Part shown: piece after piece, positions 60,846-64,000 of the stretch | Layout: each line of letters starts with the position of its first letter | Numbering within the stretch: the first letter of the stretch is position 1 | Notes under the pieces: generated by a model | What the model saw: the letters and a program-made list of their open reading frames with translations, nothing else | Told to the model about the DNA's origin: nothing | Databases searched by the model: none | From: Maribacter sp. | GTDB lineage: Bacteria > Bacteroidota > Bacteroidia > Flavobacteriales > Flavobacteriaceae | NCBI GenBank assembly: GCA_002749285.1 | Contig: PDPR01000009.1 | Span: 182,365-246,364 of the forward strand | Reading direction: 5' to 3' | DNA length: 64,000 nt | Translations under genes and position numbers: made by a program

Positions 60846-62393
60846 GTGAATAGAGAATTAATCGTAAGATCTAGTTCCGACGCCGTCGATTTTGCCTTAC
60901 TAAAAGAAGGGAAACTCACAGAATTACACAAAGAGGAAGACAATAACAATTTTTCTGTTGGCGATATATTTTTGGCCAAAGTCAGAAAACCAGTTACCGG
61001 TCTTAATGCTGCCTTTGTAAACGTAGGCTATGAAAAAGATGCTTTTTTGCATTATCATGACCTAGGGCCGCAATTGTCCACAATGTTAAAATTCATTAGA
61101 CAAGTGAGTTCGGGAAAGCTCAAGGATTATTCCTTGAAAGGTTTCCCCTTAGAAAAAGATATTGACAAGCATGGCAGCATTAATGATGCCTTGAAATCAA
61201 ATCAATCCTTATTAGTACAGATTGTCAAGGAACCCATTTCCACCAAAGGGCCAAGGATAAGTTCCGAGCTATCACTAGCCGGACGCTATTTGGTCATGGT
61301 ACCTTTTTCCGAACGTGTATCGGTCTCACAAAAGATCAGTAGCAGGGAAGAGAAAGATAGGTTGAAAAGGCTTGTGAAAAGCATTAAACCTAAAGGATTT
61401 GGTGTTATTATCCGAACAGTCGCCGAAGGCAAAAAAGTCGCCGAGCTGGACAAAGATCTAGAAAACTTGCTGAACAAATGGTCGGCAATGTGCAAAAAAC
61501 TATATAAGGCGCCCGCCCCTTCAAAAGTATTGGTAGAGCTCAATAGAGCCTCCAGTATACTAAGGGACGTATTCAACGATTCCTTTACTGGGATACATGT
61601 TGATAATGAAACGCTTTATAACCAGATCAAGGATTATGTACAGGAAATTGCCCCGGGCAAGGAATCCATCGTAAAACTCTACAACTCTTCCATTCCTATA
61701 TTTGAAAAATTCGGAATAGAAAGACAGATCAAAACCTCTTTCGGCCGTACGGCCACAATGAGCAAAGGGGCTTATTTGATCATAGAGCACACAGAGGCAT
61801 TGCATGTCATCGATGTGAACAGCGGAAACCGGTCCAATAAGGCAAAGAACCAAGAAGACACCGCTCTGGAGGTCAATATGCTGGCAGCTTCGGAAATAGC
61901 AAGACAATTACGCCTGCGCGATATGGGTGGAATTATCGTTATCGATTTTATCGATATGATAAAGGCACCCCATAGAAAAAAACTTTTTGACCATCTTCGT
62001 GATGAAATGAAGGATGACCGCGCCAAGCATAAAATCTTGCCTCCCAGCAAATTTGGTCTTGTACAGATTACCAGGCAACGGGTACGACCCGAAATGAATA
62101 TTAAGACAACAGAGGTAGACCCCAATCGTGCGGGCCTAGAGGTAGAAGCACCGATTGTTTTAATAGACAAAATAAATGTAGACCTAGAAAAGCTTCTGAA
62201 AGGCCCTAAAAAGGACAGTAAGATCACGTTGAACATACACCCTTTTATTGCGGCTTACCTTACCAAAGGTTTTCCATCAATCCGTGCAAAATGGTTTATG
62301 GAACATAAGAAATGGATCAAGATCCAACCTAGGGATGCCTATACGTATCTAGAATACCGTTTTAAGGACAAGAACGGCAAGACAATATATTAA
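60846..62393 (+). CDS. rng: Ribonuclease E/G family endoribonuclease
   Basis: RNase G cleaves single-stranded RNA in rRNA maturation and mRNA decay. The 515 residues show an embedded S1 domain (VGDIFLAKVRKPVTGLNAAF, GYEKDAFLHYHDLG), FTGIHVDNE, the 5'-sensor/DNase I-like core with VIDVNSGN and IIVIDFIDM (catalytic Asp residues), and QITRQRVRPE. It lacks the long RNase E C-terminal scaffold. The start is GTG at 60846, giving MNRELIVRSS. It is followed by a strong terminator. Confidence 0.94.
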   Translation: MNRELIVRSSSDAVDFALLKEGKLTELHKEEDNNNFSVGDIFLAKVRKPVTGLNAAFVNVGYEKDAFLHYHDLGPQLSTMLKFIRQVSSGKLKDYSLKGFPLEKDIDKHGSINDALKSNQSLLVQIVKEPISTKGPRISSELSLAGRYLVMVPFSERVSVSQKISSREEKDRLKRLVKSIKPKGFGVIIRTVAEGKKVAELDKDLENLLNKWSAMCKKLYKAPAPSKVLVELNRASSILRDVFNDSFTGIHVDNETLYNQIKDYVQEIAPGKESIVKLYNSSIPIFEKFGIERQIKTSFGRTATMSKGAYLIIEHTEALHVIDVNSGNRSNKAKNQEDTALEVNMLAASEIARQLRLRDMGGIIVIDFIDMIKAPHRKKLFDHLRDEMKDDRAKHKILPPSKFGLVQITRQRVRPEMNIKTTEVDPNRAGLEVEAPIVLIDKINVDLEKLLKGPKKDSKITLNIHPFIAAYLTKGFPSIRAKWFMEHKKWIKIQPRDAYTYLEYRFKDKNGKTIY

Positions 62394-62489
62394 TGAAACC
62401 CTATTTCAAACAAAGAAATAGTAGGTTAAGTTAATCCTGAAGCCTATTCAGGGTCTTTCAGAACTATTGGATAGGAAGATGTCCCATAT

Positions 62490-62521
62490 AAAAGCGACTC
62501 CGAAAACGGAGTCGCTTTTTT
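62490..62521 (+). terminator. Strong terminator after rng
   Basis: AAAAGCGACTCCG, loop AAAA and CGGAGTCGCTTTTTTT form a perfect 13-bp stem with a T-run, about 96 bases after the stop. A weaker hairpin, CCTGAA...TTCAGG, lies between the stop and this terminator. Confidence 0.92.
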
Positions 62522-62674
62522 TGTTAATGGCTACTTTCAATGTTTTTTTGTAATTTTCTTTAACCCAACAACTTTATTCTCCCCTGTATGTTTACAATAT
62601 ACGAACGTGGGGTAAAATTGATTTGTTGCAATTCCTTTTTCACATAGAACCCGTTTAAAAATCAAATTCGAACC

Positions 62675-63154
62675 TTGTCACAGAATCCAAATACATACAC
62701 ACTAGCCGAAGCGACCAAAAAACTGGAACGCTACTGTGCCTATCAGGAACGTTGCCACAGGGATGTGACCATGAAACTGGAGGGGATGCGTATGATCCCG
62801 GAGGCGATAGACCAAATAGTGACCCATTTGATCCAAGAGAATTACCTGAACGAGGAACGTTTTTCCCGAAGTTTCGCACGCGGTAAGTTCAATATAAAGA
62901 AATGGGGGCGGAATAAGATCGTGAACGAATTGAAACGAAGGCATATATCAAGCTACAACATCAGATCCGCATTAGCGGAAATCGATGATACCCTTTATCT
63001 GGAAACATTGGATACCATAGCGAAAAAAAAATTGGAATCCCTTGACGGGAACAATATAACAAAGCGCAAAAAAAAACTTGCCGATTATCTATTGTATCGC
63101 GGTTGGGAGAGTCATTTGGTGTACAGTAAAATCCAGGAACTGGTTACTGTTTAG
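62675..63154 (+). CDS. recX: Regulatory protein RecX
   Basis: RecX modulates RecA filaments. The 159 residues contain the three-helix repeats of the family: YTLAEATKKLERYCAYQERCHRDVTMKL (shown in part), LIQENYLNEERFSRSFARGKF and KWGRNKIVNELKRRHIS. The start is TTG at 62675; no ATG fits upstream of the first helix. The family's usual partner recA is not in the window. Confidence 0.88.
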   Translation: MSQNPNTYTLAEATKKLERYCAYQERCHRDVTMKLEGMRMIPEAIDQIVTHLIQENYLNEERFSRSFARGKFNIKKWGRNKIVNELKRRHISSYNIRSALAEIDDTLYLETLDTIAKKKLESLDGNNITKRKKKLADYLLYRGWESHLVYSKIQELVTV

Positions 63155-63630
63155 CACCAAATATTCTACGACAAACGCCTCCTGGGTTATGGGCCGAAGG
63201 AATTACAATGTCGTTTTCACATGCCCAATCCTAGACAGTAATTATTGGTTTTGTATTACATTTCCATAATCGGGAACCAGCCTTGTATCATATACTATTG
63301 GCAACCATAATACCTTACCAATAGATCTACTTTGGTCGGAACCAAGTAGCACCCCAAAAAACAGAAAAAGATGACCCCTAATCGGGATGTTGAAAATGCC
63401 GATATTGGTAAAAATCACCTTCTTATAAGGTGGCCCTTGGGTTACCCCACCTATGGGGGCGGCCATAGCCAGTGCTTTCAGCCGAGCATTTTTTTTGGAT
63501 TGCGAAAGCTGGACGGCAAAAAAACAAATATTACGCATGCAGGCAAAGCCAAAAGAACATGACCACCTGCAAAGCAGGTGGGCTTCCAAGTTGGACTAAA
63601 ATTACCGTTAAATAAAGAAATACTATTATT
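63155..63630. other. Non-genic stretch with a hairpin series
   Basis: No coding gene is convincing. Three stem-loops follow each other: CACCTT-cttat-AAGGTG (63416-63432), CCCC...GGGG (63445-63458) and the perfect CCACCTGC-aaa-GCAGGTGG (63563-63581). The last resembles hairpins at IS200/IS605-type ends, but no transposase is present. Confidence 0.5.
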
Positions 63631-63971
63631 ATGAGTACAAAGATCCTGTTTTTATGGGTTGTTATTGGTTGGATAGTACATCACGTTTATGCCTTGTCCA
63701 ACATCTATTATAACGAAACTTTGGTTATGGAAGGCGCAACAGGAAAAGCCCCGTTGATCCATCGTATATCGTATGCTTTTTGAGGGTTCCTGCCTTGCCC
63801 ACTATTGAGATAAGGAAATCCTGGTTTAAGTGGGCATCCTATGTTTGGGCCATTATTGCAGGTTTATACAATATATATCGTTCCGCGAATATGCGAAGTT
63901 GCCGTCGGGAGCTTGCGACCACAGGCAATTTGGGTGGAGCAAAGCGGAACCGCATATTCGCTGTTATGTGA
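63631..63971 (+). pseudogene. Small membrane protein gene broken by a frameshift
   Basis: The first frame encodes STKILFLWVVIGWIVHHVYALSNIYYNETLVM (shown in part) with one span, and stops at 63783 within YAF-stop. The other frame carries on with KSWFKWASYVWAIIAGLYNIY, a second span. Adding one T to the five-T run at 63777-63781 joins them into one protein of roughly 110 codons. Either a real frameshift or a sequencing error in the homopolymer is possible. The 3' end runs into a large inverted repeat. The family is not known to me. Confidence 0.55.
63885..63961. repeat. Structured inverted repeat with nested stems
   Basis: GCGAATATGCG (63885-63895) and CGCATATTCGC (63951-63961) are perfect complements 55 bases apart. 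Inside, AAGTTGCC pairs with GGCAATTT and GTCG with CGAC, giving a multi-arm fold. It is followed by TGTTATGTG. It resembles a palindromic mobile or recombination element rather than a terminator. Confidence 0.7.
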
Positions 63972-64000
63972 TTTTGCATTAGTATTTCCATTTTGCATCA

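Noticed and set aside
63242..63589. 115-codon minus-strand frame in the hairpin region
   Set aside because: It runs through three stem-loops and has no recognisable domain; probably non-coding.
1..64000. tRNA, rRNA, tmRNA and RNase P RNA genes, CRISPR arrays, prophage or plasmid origin
   Set aside because: I looked for characteristic motifs and spaced repeats and found none that I can support.

Overview
The window looks like the chromosome of a marine flavobacterium (Bacteroidota, Flavobacteriaceae). The evidence is the mutY-ssb-gldE-gldD gliding block, stand-alone type IX secretion (T9SS) sorting-domain proteins, Bacteroidota-type promoters (TTG at -33, TAnnTTTG at -7), many families almost confined to this phylum (DUF4296, DUF4271, DUF3098, DUF4301, DUF3127) and a TonB-dependent receptor under a thiamine riboswitch. 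Base composition is about 40% GC with dense coding. I see no rRNA, tRNA, CRISPR array or intact prophage.

Layout. 1-8.4 kb: a truncated Gfo/Idh/MocA oxidoreductase, a NifU-domain/Mrp iron-sulfur pair, a patch with an IS5-type transposase remnant and a diverged direct repeat, an alkyltransferase-like DNA repair protein, a LysE-type exporter, trmB and a PhoBR-like two-component system. 8.6-15.4 kb: two tandem mini T9SS sorting-domain proteins, a LuxE-like acyl-protein synthetase, tyrS, an extended SDR, a DUF4296 lipoprotein, dihydroorotase and polyprenol-phosphate mannose synthase. 15.5-23.3 kb: an ArnT/GT39-type membrane glycosyltransferase, DUF4271, hemD, DUF423, a saccharopine dehydrogenase-like gene with an Lrp regulator, a YugP-like zinc peptidase, and an AT-rich HEISH lipoprotein gene that looks acquired. 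23.4-36 kb: leuS, then ftsX-DUF3098-uppP-truB-TonB-like, thioredoxin, tag beside an AlkD remnant, aat, a DUF3127 protein with an SSB-like tail, an orphan histidine kinase with a zinc-ribbon membrane protein, HIT and greA. 36-49 kb: a Rieske-like lipoprotein, an oxidoreductase, the riboswitch-controlled TonB receptor, a hybrid kinase facing a sigma-54 response regulator, a PepSY-like protein, and the operon ykoF-like / pnuC / P-loop kinase / DUF4301, followed by an IS1595-type remnant. 49-64 kb: phosphopantetheinyl transferase, ahcY, rplU-rpmA, a paired M16 protease operon, a small lipoprotein, gldD-gldE-ssb-mutY, HU with a 29-codon basic ribosomal-type protein, RNase G, recX, and a terminal stretch rich in hairpins with a frameshifted small membrane protein.

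Functional themes. Thiamine uptake can be pieced together from a TPP riboswitch on an outer-membrane receptor plus, 8 kb away, a thiamine-binding-type protein, a PnuC/PnuT-type permease and a kinase. Envelope work is represented by uppP, ftsX, gldD/E, the mannosyl donor and transferase pair, and T9SS substrates. DNA repair is represented by mutY, tag, an alkyltransferase-like protein, recX and ssb.

I did not find an obviously new defence or mobile system. The less ordinary items are the SSB-tail mimic on DUF3127, the hairpin that swallows the start codon below the riboswitch, the cassette-like HEISH lipoprotein with flanking inverted motifs, a dispersed structured repeat present twice, and predicted leaderless promoters. 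All calls come from reading the sequence; no database search was run.
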